Positions 26,511 to 35,379 of a stretch of 64,000 nucleotides of DNA are shown here, in pieces. The position numbers and the translations under genes are program-made. The notes under the pieces are model-generated. The model was not told the DNA's origin and searched no databases. It was given only the letters and a program-made list of their open reading frames with translations. The DNA comes from Perspicuibacillus lycopersici (GTDB lineage Bacteria > Bacillota > Bacilli > Bacillales > Caldibacillaceae): NCBI RefSeq assembly GCF_025660475.1, contig NZ_JAOUSF010000004.1, positions 186,001 through 250,000 on the forward strand, read 5' to 3'. Every line of letters starts with the position of its first letter. Position 1 is the stretch's first letter.

Positions 26511-27050
26511 ATGGAACTTTTCGGAATGCCAATTCAAAATGTTTATTTATGGGTTTTATTAATAGCAGGCGCGCTTACTCTGCTCTACATTTTGTTTGGT
26601 GATTTTTTAGATGCAGTTGGTGAAGGAATTCCGTTTCTTAATCCAGTAATCATACTTGTATTTCTCATTTTCCATTCTGCATCTGGCTATGTGATGGAAC
26701 AGGTTACAGCAATGAATAGCTGGTTAATTATGATTTTATCAGCTTTACTTTCTGTCCTATTGACAGCGCTGCTCCATATTTTTGTACTTGTTCCACTTTC
26801 TTCGGCAGAGGAGTCATTAGCATACACCGATGAATCACTGAAAGGTCGTCTAGGAACGACAATTATCCCGATTCCAAAGGATGGCTATGGTGAAGTGCTC
26901 ATTGAGAGCAATAGTGGAAGGATTGCAAAATCAGCAGTGAGCTTTGAGCAGGAAGAAATTGGAGAAGGAATAAAGGTATTAATAGTAGATGTGCAAAAAG
27001 GGGTATTATATGTCACACCATATGATGAAAAAAGCATCTATCGTACATAG
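26511..27050 (+). CDS. yuaF: NfeD-family membrane protein (YuaF-like)
   Basis: Three hydrophobic segments in the N-terminal half (about residues 8-28, 40-60 and 68-90) and a C-terminal soluble OB-fold domain (about 105-175) with GRLGTTIIPIPKDGYGEV and the strand pair GEGIKVLIVDVQKGVLYVTPY. NfeD1b/YuaF proteins partner flotillins in membrane microdomains. An in-frame ATG at 26505 directly abuts the GAGGAAG ribosome site, so ATG 26511 is chosen. First gene of the SigW-type operon, about 77 bp before floT. Confidence 0.87.
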   Translation: MELFGMPIQNVYLWVLLIAGALTLLYILFGDFLDAVGEGIPFLNPVIILVFLIFHSASGYVMEQVTAMNSWLIMILSALLSVLLTALLHIFVLVPLSSAEESLAYTDESLKGRLGTTIIPIPKDGYGEVLIESNSGRIAKSAVSFEQEEIGEGIKVLIVDVQKGVLYVTPYDEKSIYRT

Positions 27051-27127
27051 TACCCAATATGAGAATAGTAGATTTCGTTTGTAATGTTTAAAAAAATATA
27101 TAATGAAAATTTATGGGAGGTAGGAAA

Positions 27128-28606
27128 ATGGAATTAAACAGTACTTGGATTATTATTGCGATTGTAGTAGTTCTTCTTCTTGCACTTATTGGTGTCTTTG
27201 TTTCCAAATACCGGACAACGGGACCAGATGAAGCACTCATTGTAACTGGTAGCTATTTAGGTAGTAAAAACGTCCACGTTGACGAATCCGGAAATAAGGT
27301 GAAAATTATTCGTGGTGGCGGTACATTTGTATTGCCAGTATTCCAGCGTGCAGAGCCACTCAGCTTATTATCTAGTAAACTAGAAGTTTCTACGCCAGAA
27401 GTATATACAGAGCAAGGGGTTCCAGTTATGGCAGATGGAACCGCAATTATTAAAGTAGGAAGCTCGATTGGGGAAATTGCAACAGCTGCAGAACAATTTT
27501 TAGGGAAGACAAAGCAGGATTTAGAAAATGAAGCACGTGAAGTGTTAGAAGGACATTTACGTTCGATTTTAGGATCTATGACGGTAGAGGAAATTTATAA
27601 AAATCGCGATAAATTCTCACAAGAGGTACAACGCGTTGCAACACAAGATTTAGCGAAAATGGGATTGATCATCGTATCTTTTACTATTAAAGATGTACGT
27701 GATAAAAATGGCTACTTGGATTCCTTAGGAAAACCGAGAATTGCACAAGTAAAACGTGATGCGGATATTGCAACCGCAGAAGCAGAGAAAGAAACAAGAA
27801 TTAAAAAGGCAGAAGCTAGTAAAGATGCGCAAAAGGCAGAATTGGAACGAGCAACAGAAATTGCGGAAGCGGAAAAAGAAAATCAATTGAAAATTGCTGA
27901 ATACCGTTTGGAGCAGGACATTGCCAAAGCACGTGCCGACCAAGCCTATGATTTAGAATCTGCTCGTGCAAAGCAACAAGTAACAGAACAAGAAATGCAA
28001 GTTAGAATTATTGAGCGCCAAAAGCAAATCGAGCTAGAAGAAAAAGAAATTTTGCGTCGTGAACGCCAATATGATTCAGAAGTGAAGAAAAAGGCAGATG
28101 CCGATCGTTATGCAGTAGAGCAAGCAGCGGCAGCGGAAAAGGCAAAACAATATGCAGAAGCAGAAGCAAACAAATATCGTGTCGAAACAATGGCAAAAGC
28201 GGAGGCAGAACGGATTCGTTTGGATGGTTTAGCGAAAGCGGAAGCAGAAAGAGCACAAGGGGAAACCGAAGCAGAAATTATTCGACTCAAAGGGATTGCC
28301 GAAGCAGAAGCAAAACAAAAGATTGCCGAGGCATTCGAGCAATTTGGTCAGGCAGCTGTGCTCGACATGATCTTGAAAATGCTTCCTGAATATGCGAAAG
28401 AGGTTGCAGCACCATTGGCAAATATTGAAAAGATTACAGTTGTCGATACAGGTAGCAGTGACAAAAATGGCGGAGCCAATAAAATTACTGGATATGCCAC
28501 AAATTTAATGTCCACCCTACAAGAATCATTAAAAGCATCCTCAGGAATTGATGTAAAAGAATTGCTGGGAAATCTTTCGGGTAAAGGAAATGTAATGAAC
28601 GAATAA
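27128..28606 (+). CDS. floT: flotillin FloT (YuaG-like)
   Basis: Flotillins scaffold ordered membrane domains and affect signalling, secretion and wall synthesis. The N-terminal hydrophobic anchor (about residues 6-26) is followed by an SPFH/PHB domain (about 35-200, including GGTFVLPVFQRAEPLSL), then a long Ala/Glu/Lys coiled coil (about 205-400) with repeated EAEA motifs typical of flotillins, and a short C-terminal domain. ATG 27128 follows GGGAGGTAGG; the upstream ATG at 27113 overlaps that site. Cotranscribed with yuaF and closed by the terminator at 28616-28655. Confidence 0.95.
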   Translation: MELNSTWIIIAIVVVLLLALIGVFVSKYRTTGPDEALIVTGSYLGSKNVHVDESGNKVKIIRGGGTFVLPVFQRAEPLSLLSSKLEVSTPEVYTEQGVPVMADGTAIIKVGSSIGEIATAAEQFLGKTKQDLENEAREVLEGHLRSILGSMTVEEIYKNRDKFSQEVQRVATQDLAKMGLIIVSFTIKDVRDKNGYLDSLGKPRIAQVKRDADIATAEAEKETRIKKAEASKDAQKAELERATEIAEAEKENQLKIAEYRLEQDIAKARADQAYDLESARAKQQVTEQEMQVRIIERQKQIELEEKEILRRERQYDSEVKKKADADRYAVEQAAAAEKAKQYAEAEANKYRVETMAKAEAERIRLDGLAKAEAERAQGETEAEIIRLKGIAEAEAKQKIAEAFEQFGQAAVLDMILKMLPEYAKEVAAPLANIEKITVVDTGSSDKNGGANKITGYATNLMSTLQESLKASSGIDVKELLGNLSGKGNVMNE

Positions 28607-28615
28607 TGTAAGAAG

Positions 28616-28655
28616 AGAAGACGCTTGGTAATTTCAAAACCAAGCGTCTTTTTTA
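28616..28655 (+). terminator. Strong Rho-independent terminator after floT
   Basis: AAGACGCTTGGT (28618-28629) pairs perfectly with ACCAAGCGTCTT (28639-28650) followed by TTTT. Confidence 0.9.
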
Positions 28656-28886
28656 ATACTTTATTATTAAACGATAGCACTGCTTTTTTCTCTATGGAAA
28701 TAGGTAATAGATAATGTATTTTCCCATCAATTTTTTCAATAATTCTATCACATTTTTTTACCTCAGTTTTTATTTACTAGTAGCACTTAAAAAGTTACAA
28801 ACGATTGGTATAACTGGGGCGAGTAGCGGCTTCCATTGTTATTTTTTCATAATCTTTGAGGAATTCCATGCCACTCGCCACAGTTT

Positions 28887-30089
28887 TCATTCCACATATA
28901 CAGGGTTATCCATCTCTCCGAGGAATAGAATCGTCCCAGAAGCATTATCTACAATTGCATAGAAAAATGGTCGATTGACGGTCATCGTGAAGGTATCCAT
29001 TGCAGCAGATTCGGTCATTGCTATCGAAGTGGCAGCCGCTGCTTCTGTCCCTTTTTCATTGACGACAATATAGCTTTTATGACGGACCTCATCAATAGCA
29101 ATTCCTCCACCTTCAACCATTGCACGAAAATCTGCTTGCCCACTAAAGGCGAGAGGCATACCTAGGTTTATTAGCGGATCATTTAAAGTTGCTTCGAATT
29201 CCATTTCAAACTTAGGTAGCTGAAGACTTCCTTCCTTTTTCGAAAAATCATTTAGCCATGAATCCCACTGGGCTGCAGTTAATTGAGAATAAAACTCCTT
29301 CAAGCTTTTACCTTCCCTAGGTAATACAACAATCATGCTCATTTCGTCATTCGCATAGGGCAGGGAAATTGCTTGAAATCCGTTAGTCTCTAAATAGTCA
29401 AATTTCCCATACTGACTCATAAAAGGATGCGGTTTCGTTTGCTTATTAGCTAATGTAAAGGTATCGATATAGGTTTGTTTTTCATCGAAAGGAGTTTTCC
29501 ATTCTCCTTTAAAATAAATCGCATTGAGTAAATAGCTCACAGTGTTCGGTTTAATTTGTTGTACCATATCTTTGATTTTTTTGTTTGTCGCATCCTCAAC
29601 CCATTCATTGATTTCATCTTTCGTTTTTGGATCCATGAAATCTACCGAATGAACTTCTGCCCCATAGTAATCCTCTGTAGTATTTAGAAAACTCTCTAAA
29701 AAGGGATAGCCGTTGCGAATCCAGATGGAATTAGCAATGTTTACTGTCGCATAACCGTCGTCACTATTCATTTTGTTTAAGAACGAAGCGTAAGCACGAT
29801 TCGTTTCCTCAACCTCATATTGGTTCACATGAAGGACAGCACCCATTTCTTGCTTCGTTTCGGTTTTTGCCCCGTTATAGGCAAGCGCTAATGCTAAATG
29901 GACACTCGTCGGAGAAAAAAAGATATTTTCTGCTTCTTTTATTTTTAACAACTCATTAAATAAATCAAATGCAAATTGATTATTGGCTTCTGACATCATT
30001 TTATAATCTTCTTCAGCAAAGTTAGCTGAACTAGAGGTACCGCAACCAGCAAGTAAGCTAAATGTTAATGCGATAATAAGTCTTTTCAT
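28887..30089 (-). CDS. serpin-family protease inhibitor, lipoprotein
   Basis: A lipoprotein signal (LLAGC, lipidated Cys16) is followed by a complete serpin fold: NNQFAFDLFNEL, NIFFSPTSVHLALALAYNGA, LLNAIYFKGEWKTPF, LPKFEMEFE and the C-terminal FxADRPFFY-like VNRPFFYAIVDNASGTILFLGEMDNP. The hinge of the reactive loop (EKGTEAAAATS) has the small residues needed for loop insertion, so it is predicted to be an inhibitory serpin. Counting from the hinge puts the scissile bond near TES-AAM (P1 Ser, uncertain). It would be anchored outside the membrane and may protect against host or self proteases. Monocistronic, with an AGGAGG-type site upstream. Confidence 0.93.
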   Translation of the reverse strand: MKRLIIALTFSLLAGCGTSSSANFAEEDYKMMSEANNQFAFDLFNELLKIKEAENIFFSPTSVHLALALAYNGAKTETKQEMGAVLHVNQYEVEETNRAYASFLNKMNSDDGYATVNIANSIWIRNGYPFLESFLNTTEDYYGAEVHSVDFMDPKTKDEINEWVEDATNKKIKDMVQQIKPNTVSYLLNAIYFKGEWKTPFDEKQTYIDTFTLANKQTKPHPFMSQYGKFDYLETNGFQAISLPYANDEMSMIVVLPREGKSLKEFYSQLTAAQWDSWLNDFSKKEGSLQLPKFEMEFEATLNDPLINLGMPLAFSGQADFRAMVEGGGIAIDEVRHKSYIVVNEKGTEAAAATSIAMTESAAMDTFTMTVNRPFFYAIVDNASGTILFLGEMDNPVYVE

Positions 30090-30440
30090 TTAAGAAATTC
30101 CCTCCTATCAAGTTGGTGTCTATTTATCAATTAGACGAGAAAATCTTTAAGAAGTTCCGTACGATATTAATGTTTTAACATATGGCCATTTTCTAACGGA
30201 CTGTTGGAATATAGCAAGATAAGAAATTTTGTTTAAACTAATGAGTTGACTGACACACTCCACGAAAAGCAGAGTGTGTTCAGTTTGAGGACTATTACAA
30301 ATAGCAATCATTTATCCGAAAACAGCCTAAAATTAAGTGGTGGCTATGGAGACAAACTATTTTGGCATGCATATTTTCACCATCAATAGGGGAAATGATA
30401 TGATTTAGTTAACGTTATTTAAAGATAAGGAGCGTGGATT
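30090..30440. other. Intergenic region between divergent serpin and RDD genes
   Basis: It holds the outward promoters of both genes. A hairpin at about 30250-30288 pairs ACTGACACACTC with GAGTGTGTTCAGT and ends in TTT, which is terminator-like on the plus strand although no gene reads into it. Nothing else distinctive was seen. Confidence 0.4.
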
Positions 30441-30956
30441 ATGGTTCGAATGAATTTTGTGAAACGAGAGGACGTTACTTATGCAACTGTTGCGGAAAGA
30501 TTGGCGGCATTTGCAATAGACAGCCTCCTTCTTTCTATTTTAGCCTTTATAGTAAGTAAAATCTTTTTCCTTGCAACTGGTTATGGAATCATCCTCTTCC
30601 TATTCGCTAATATTATTTTTCCTTATTTTGAGCGATCCCGCTGGCAGGCAAGTATTGGTAAGCAATTACTGTGCTTAAAGGTAGTCGATTTTTCTGGTGG
30701 AAAGATCGGTTTCCTTCAGACATTGTTTCGTTCCATTATTAAAGCTATGATTCTTTTTCTTTCACATTTTCTTCTTCTGCGTGTTTACATTGAGCAAGCA
30801 AGTGACACTCCGCTAATTTTATTCGTTCTTTGGTTTCTTTTTGTTGTAATTTGTATTGGAAGTCTCCTTTACAGTAAGCAAAATCAACCCCTATATGATC
30901 GAGCAACCGGTGTTTTTATTATAAAAATTGAAGGACGTACCCTCACTAAGACTTAA
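30441..30956 (+). CDS. RDD family membrane protein, 171 aa
   Basis: The name-giving Arg and Asp lie in the first helix (RLAAFAIDSLLL, residues 20-31), and the RSRWQASIGKQLLCLKVVD loop after helix 2 is the second conserved region of the RDD domain. Four hydrophobic segments are visible and the C-terminal QPLYDRATGVFII carries the final Asp. The biochemical role of RDD proteins is mostly unknown; some act as cation/proton antiporters. It lies just upstream of the lia genes but about 85 bp separate them, so cotranscription is uncertain. Confidence 0.87.
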   Translation: MVRMNFVKREDVTYATVAERLAAFAIDSLLLSILAFIVSKIFFLATGYGIILFLFANIIFPYFERSRWQASIGKQLLCLKVVDFSGGKIGFLQTLFRSIIKAMILFLSHFLLLRVYIEQASDTPLILFVLWFLFVVICIGSLLYSKQNQPLYDRATGVFIIKIEGRTLTKT

Positions 30957-31040
30957 GTACTACTAGAAAATATAGCTACAGTACATGATGAAGAGACGTA
31001 AAAATAGATATGCTAGTAACATGAAAGGAGGAAATAAAAA

Positions 31041-31394
31041 ATGAAAAAACTCATTTTCGTGTTTGCGGCAATCGTTGCGCTAATCATTTTATTTTCCACA
31101 ATAGGTCCAATGATAGGGCTAGCCATCTGCTTAGGAATTCTTTACTTTTCCTTTAAAAAATTTGTTCGAGCGAGTGAAACCACAAGTAAGGTTTTCTGGG
31201 GAATTATTGGGGTGGTTGCGTTAATTGGAGCAATATCTAATCTCCCAGCAATCATCGGTTTAGTTGCAGCATATGTGCTTTATTACGTGTATAAAAATTG
31301 GAACAAAAAATCAGATGTTATTATCGAAAAGCCTTCCGATGATCCATTTACAAATTTTGAAAAGGAATGGGAAAAGCTCAACAAAACATGGTAA
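31041..31394 (+). CDS. liaI: LiaI-like small membrane protein
   Basis: Two long hydrophobic segments near the N-terminus and middle (about residues 4-33 and 48-80) and a hydrophilic, acidic C-terminal tail. In B. subtilis LiaI anchors LiaH at the membrane under cell-wall antibiotic stress. Sequence conservation of LiaI is low, and the assignment rests mostly on position directly before the PspA homologue liaH and the liaFSR genes. ATG follows AAAGGAGG. The gap to liaH is 43 bp. Confidence 0.8.
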   Translation: MKKLIFVFAAIVALIILFSTIGPMIGLAICLGILYFSFKKFVRASETTSKVFWGIIGVVALIGAISNLPAIIGLVAAYVLYYVYKNWNKKSDVIIEKPSDDPFTNFEKEWEKLNKTW

Positions 31395-31437
31395 TTATTC
31401 AATCATGAAGATAATGAAAGAAGAGGAGACGAGATAG

Positions 31438-32082
31438 ATGACCAACTTATTTAGAAGAGTAAAAAACTCAGTAACTGCTGATTTGCATGAAATGCTAGAT
31501 CAAAAGGAACAAAAAAATCCAATTTCCTTATTAAATCAATATTTACGGGAATGTGAAAAGGAAATCGAAAAGGTACGTAAGCTCATTGAACGGCAATACG
31601 TATTGAAGGAAGAGTTTACAAGAGAATATGTACAGGCAAAAGATCTTGCAGAAAAAAGAAAGCATCAAGCTGCCGTTGCATTAAAAGCAGGTGAACAAGA
31701 ATTATATGAATTTGCAAATGGAGAACAAATTCAATACGAGGATCGAATGAATCGCTTAGAGGAAGCAAACCGAACGACGATGGAGCAGCTAGACACGCTG
31801 GAAAGAAACTATACAGAAATGCAGCATAAATTAAAGGATATGCAATTAAAACGGTTGGAACTTATGGGCAAAGAAAATGTTGCTAGAGCCAACTACCGTG
31901 TGAGTAAAATGCTAGAGCAATCCAATCAATCTAGCACCTCCTTTACTCGCTTTTCTGAAATGGAAAATTACCTTGAACGTTTGGAGCATCAAGTGAATTC
32001 TAGCTATTTCCGAAATACGATTGATGCACGAATTGCCAAATTAGAGAAGCAACAATCAGAGAATACCGTTACACAATCATAG
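31438..32082 (+). CDS. liaH: PspA/IM30-family phage-shock protein LiaH
   Basis: A 214-residue, almost entirely alpha-helical protein with a long central coiled coil (about residues 20-150), the form of PspA/Vipp1/LiaH. The N-terminus MTNLFRRVKNSVTADLHEMLD is the amphipathic membrane-sensing helix, followed by QKNPISLLNQYLRECEKEI, typical of the family. LiaH assembles into large rings that protect a damaged envelope. It is encoded with liaI and is the major output of LiaRS in bacilli. Confidence 0.92.
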   Translation: MTNLFRRVKNSVTADLHEMLDQKEQKNPISLLNQYLRECEKEIEKVRKLIERQYVLKEEFTREYVQAKDLAEKRKHQAAVALKAGEQELYEFANGEQIQYEDRMNRLEEANRTTMEQLDTLERNYTEMQHKLKDMQLKRLELMGKENVARANYRVSKMLEQSNQSSTSFTRFSEMENYLERLEHQVNSSYFRNTIDARIAKLEKQQSENTVTQS

Positions 32083-32146
32083 CAATTTTGAATAGCACTA
32101 ACATGCTTAAGAATAATAGATTTTCAAAAATTTTCATGATATTCTA

Positions 32147-32178
32147 GAAAGGCGGAAGAACGACATTTTCCGCCTTTC
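32147..32178 (+). terminator. Stem-loop between liaIH and liaFSR
   Basis: GAAAGGCGGAA pairs perfectly with TTCCGCCTTTC (11 bp) but no T-run follows. In B. subtilis a leaky terminator or processing site after liaH lets liaIH mRNA greatly exceed liaGFSR; this hairpin is a candidate for the same function. Confidence 0.6.
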
Positions 32179-32305
32179 ATTGGTTGTAGGGTATCTTTCA
32201 TTATATATTTTTTGTTATCTTAAATAAACGGGAACCTTTAACAATTTTTTTGTTAATCATTAAGCAATATACTATCAGTTTTATTATACAGGAGGTGAGG
32301 TATCC

Positions 32306-33040
32306 ATGTTTTTTCACAACAATAAAGAAACAATATCGTGGATTATCCTCATTAGTATCCTATTGCTCATAATGGATTTCACTATTTTTAATCCAGGACT
32401 TATTTTTTTATTAATCATTGCCATCGTTTTCCTATATGTCGGGAAAAAAATCCTACATGTGTTTTTAGGGAAAATATTCTTTTGGTTAGGAATCCTATTC
32501 CTTATCATTACGGTTATTAATTTATTTGTTTTTCGGATCCTTTTATTTGGTTTATTAATTTTTGCCATTTATCAATTTACGCAAACAAGAAAAAATCCTA
32601 CCGTAGTACAACCAGAAGTTACGATGAATGATAGTAATGCTACTGGCAGCAAAATTATCCGGAAAACCTCACTATTACGGAATTTCCTTTTTGGCAACCA
32701 AAGTAGCTCGACGAATGTGTATGAATGGAATGATGTGAATATCCAAACAGGAATAGGGGATACGGTTATTGATTTAAGTAATACTGTGCTTCCTGAAGGA
32801 ATTGCTGTAATTTCCATCCGTGGTTTTATAGGTAATGTTCAAATACTCATTCCATATGAGCAGGAAGTCTCTGTTCATCACTCCGTACTATCGGGCTCGT
32901 TAACAGTATTTGATTTTCAAGAAAAAAATGTGATGAATAAAACCATTTATGTGCAAACCGAACATTTTGATGAAACAGCAAATAAAATAAAAATTATCAC
33001 CTCCATGGTTATTGGAAATGTTGAGGTGAAACGGATATGA
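32306..33040 (+). CDS. liaF: LiaF, inhibitor of the LiaRS two-component system
   Basis: Four N-terminal membrane segments (about residues 10-95), a linker, and a C-terminal beta-rich domain (about 125-244) with the pattern GIGDTVIDLSNTVLPEG and SIRGFIGNVQILIPYE seen in LiaF/DUF2154 proteins. LiaF keeps LiaS inactive until the envelope is stressed. ATG has an AGGAGGTGAGG site. The stop overlaps the liaS start (ATGA), indicating translational coupling. Confidence 0.92.
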   Translation: MFFHNNKETISWIILISILLLIMDFTIFNPGLIFLLIIAIVFLYVGKKILHVFLGKIFFWLGILFLIITVINLFVFRILLFGLLIFAIYQFTQTRKNPTVVQPEVTMNDSNATGSKIIRKTSLLRNFLFGNQSSSTNVYEWNDVNIQTGIGDTVIDLSNTVLPEGIAVISIRGFIGNVQILIPYEQEVSVHHSVLSGSLTVFDFQEKNVMNKTIYVQTEHFDETANKIKIITSMVIGNVEVKRI

Positions 33041-34110
33041 GTACTATTGTAAAAAAGCTTTTGGCTCATTTAGGTATCAGTTTGCTTGTCATGTTGTGTA
33101 GTGCCGCTCTTATTTTTTATACTTTCCGTTTAGAAAATTGGGCAGATCTTTGGCATCAGCGCTTATTTGATGTTCCTTTCGCTGTGATGGTTCTTGCGAT
33201 TATTGCCACTATTGGGGTAATTACAGGTGTTGCCTCCGGGATCAATGACATGCAAAAATGGAAGCTGTTAGAAAAAACATTGGCAGAAATTCCGATAGAA
33301 TCGAAGAAAATTGCGCAGGATCAAGTCCCGAGTGAATTAACCGCAATTTTTACCGAAATGGAAGCATTGCAAAAGCAATGGAAAGAACAGACCTTGATTA
33401 CGCAAAAGTTAGTAAGCGAAAAGGTGGACGTAGAAGAAAAGCAAATTCAAGCAATCATTTCCCAGGAGCGTAATCGGCTAGCAAGGGAATTGCATGACTC
33501 GGTAAGCCAGCAATTATTTGCTGCTTCAATGTTACTTTCAGCAATTACAGAATCAACGGAACACGAGCTTCCACAGGCTAAGCAATTGAAATTAGTAGAA
33601 GAAATGATTCATCAATCCCAATTAGAGATGCGTGCCCTGCTCCTCCATTTACGGCCTGTTGCATTAAAAGGAAAATCATTGCAAGAAGGAATTGAGGAAT
33701 TACTAACGGAGTTACGGCAAAAGGTACCGATGAATATTCAGTGGATTGCAGAGGAAATGCAGTTAACCCGCGGGGTAGAGGACCATTTATTCCGTATTGT
33801 TCAGGAATCGGTTTCGAATACTTTGCGACATGCAAAAGCAACAAAATTAGAAGTATTACTGATTGAAAGAGATCAATTTATTATTTTGCGTATTGTAGAT
33901 GATGGTGTGGGATTTGAAGTAGATGCTTCCAAATCAGGCTCCTATGGCTTGCAAAATATGAAGGAACGCGCAACGGAAATTGGCGGGACCTTCAAGATTG
34001 TCAGTCTTCCTGGCAAGGGAACCCGTCTTGAGGTAAAAGTTCCAAAATGGCAGCCAGAGGGAAATGAGATAGAAACAGAAGCAATCCAAAGCCTCAAGAA
34101 AATCGATTAG
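33037..34110 (+). CDS. liaS: sensor histidine kinase LiaS
   Basis: An intramembrane-sensing kinase: two N-terminal helices (about residues 10-30 and 46-68) with only a short extracytoplasmic loop, a HAMP-like linker, a HisKA_3 domain with phospho-acceptor His153 in LARELHDSVSQQL, and a NarX-type HATPase with RIVQESVSNTLRHA and GLQNMKERATEIGG. With LiaR it responds to lipid II-cycle antibiotics such as bacitracin in related species. The gene overlaps liaF by 4 bp and precedes liaR by 19 bp. Confidence 0.94.
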   Translation: MSTIVKKLLAHLGISLLVMLCSAALIFYTFRLENWADLWHQRLFDVPFAVMVLAIIATIGVITGVASGINDMQKWKLLEKTLAEIPIESKKIAQDQVPSELTAIFTEMEALQKQWKEQTLITQKLVSEKVDVEEKQIQAIISQERNRLARELHDSVSQQLFAASMLLSAITESTEHELPQAKQLKLVEEMIHQSQLEMRALLLHLRPVALKGKSLQEGIEELLTELRQKVPMNIQWIAEEMQLTRGVEDHLFRIVQESVSNTLRHAKATKLEVLLIERDQFIILRIVDDGVGFEVDASKSGSYGLQNMKERATEIGGTFKIVSLPGKGTRLEVKVPKWQPEGNEIETEAIQSLKKID

Positions 34111-34129
34111 TTAAGGAGGGAATGGCCAA

Positions 34130-34759
34130 ATGATAAAAGTATTATTTGTTGATGATCACGAAATGGTACGGATAGGGGTTTCGGCATATCTCTCCGCACA
34201 ATCAGATATTGAAGTGGTTTCGGAAGCAGAAAATGGCAAAAAAGCAGTAGAATTGGCACTAGCTTTACGACCAGATATTATTTTAATGGATTTAGTGATG
34301 GATGAAATGGATGGAATTGAGGCAACGAAGCAAATAATGACGGAATGGCCAGAAGCAAAAATTATTATTGTAACAAGCTTTTTAGACGATGACAAAGTAT
34401 ATCCAGCGTTAGAAGCAGGTGCGACAAGCTACATATTAAAAACATCGAAGGCACAGGAAATTGCCAATGCGATTCGGTCCACTTATCAAGGACAATCGAT
34501 TCTTGAACCAGAGGTAACGAATAAAATGATGGCAAAAATGCGCACGAAGCAAACTAGCTTACCACACGAGGAACTGACTGCAAGGGAAATGGAAGTATTA
34601 CTACTGGTGGCTGAAGGAAAATCAAACCAAGAAATCGCCGATGCGTTGTTTATTTCTTTAAAAACCGTGAAGGTACATGTTAGCAATATTTTAAGCAAGC
34701 TAGAGGTTCAAGACAGGACACAGGCGGTCATTTATGCGTTTCGGCATTCGTTAGTTTAA
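34130..34759 (+). CDS. liaR: NarL/LuxR-type response regulator LiaR
   Basis: Receiver domain with D8-D9, phospho-acceptor Asp54 ([13 protein letters not shown]) and Lys in LKTSKAQ. The C-terminal LuxR-type HTH has [48 protein letters not shown] order, with the recognition helix around residues 180-195. It should activate the liaI promoter and so control the whole cluster. I could not identify a convincing LiaR operator upstream of liaI. Confidence 0.94.
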   Translation: MIKVLFVDDHEMVRIGVSAYLSAQSDIEVVSEAENGKKAVELALALRPDIILMDLVMDEMDGIEATKQIMTEWPEAKIIIVTSFLDDDKVYPALEAGATSYILKTSKAQEIANAIRSTYQGQSILEPEVTNKMMAKMRTKQTSLPHEELTAREMEVLLLVAEGKSNQEIADALFISLKTVKVHVSNILSKLEVQDRTQAVIYAFRHSLV

Positions 34760-34803
34760 CCTGTCGGATAGGATAAACAGTTGAAAAATAAGGGGATAAA
34801 AGG

Positions 34804-35310
34804 ATGGAAATACGATTACTTACAACGAATGATGCAGAAAAATATTGGATATTACGATTGGAAGCATTGAAAAATAATCCGGAAGCTTTTTTGACGAGCT
34901 ATGAGGAAGCGTTAACGAGAGAAAATCCTGTCGAACAGGTGATGCGTAATTTTCAATCAGAGGGGAATTTTAATTTTGGAGCATTTGTGGATGATCAGCT
35001 AGTTGGGGTCGTCACCTTACTTCAGGAAAGACATGAGAAACTGAAGCATCGGGCTTCTATTTTTGCTATGTATGTCACCCCGTCCGTACGGAAATCTGGT
35101 GTAGGAAAAGCATTGGTAGAAGCAGCCATTGAGCATGCAGGAACAATACGAGAGATAGAAAAAATTAATTTATCGGTTGTTTCGTCCAATGAACAAGCAA
35201 AACAGCTTTACACTAAATTAGGATTTCAAGTATTTGGGCATGAAGAAAAAGCGATGAAATCTGGATCTACTTATTATGATGAGGACTATATGGTCTTATT
35301 TGTGAAGTAG
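34804..35310 (+). CDS. GNAT family N-acetyltransferase, 168 aa
   Basis: Standard GNAT fold: FGAFVDDQLVGVVTLLQ (beta 2-3), IFAMYVTPSVRKSGVGKALVEAAIEHA carrying the acetyl-CoA loop (R/QxxGxG/A form RKSGVG), and INLSVVSSNEQAKQLYTKLGFQVFG (beta 5 plus alpha 4). The substrate is unknown. It follows liaR by 44 bp on the same strand and may be read through from the lia operon. The 52-bp array 2 starts about 70 bp after the stop. Confidence 0.88.
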   Translation: MEIRLLTTNDAEKYWILRLEALKNNPEAFLTSYEEALTRENPVEQVMRNFQSEGNFNFGAFVDDQLVGVVTLLQERHEKLKHRASIFAMYVTPSVRKSGVGKALVEAAIEHAGTIREIEKINLSVVSSNEQAKQLYTKLGFQVFGHEEKAMKSGSTYYDEDYMVLFVK

Positions 35311-35379
35311 ATTTTTTAGCTGGGGAATCGTGAATTTTTCGTTGCTAGATTGCTAGAATTCCCGTTATTGCCAATGATC

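Noticed and set aside
28008..28290. Overlapping minus-strand ORFs inside floT
   Set aside because: They are shadows of the Ala/Glu coiled-coil codons (GCA/GAA), giving leucine/serine-rich nonsense.
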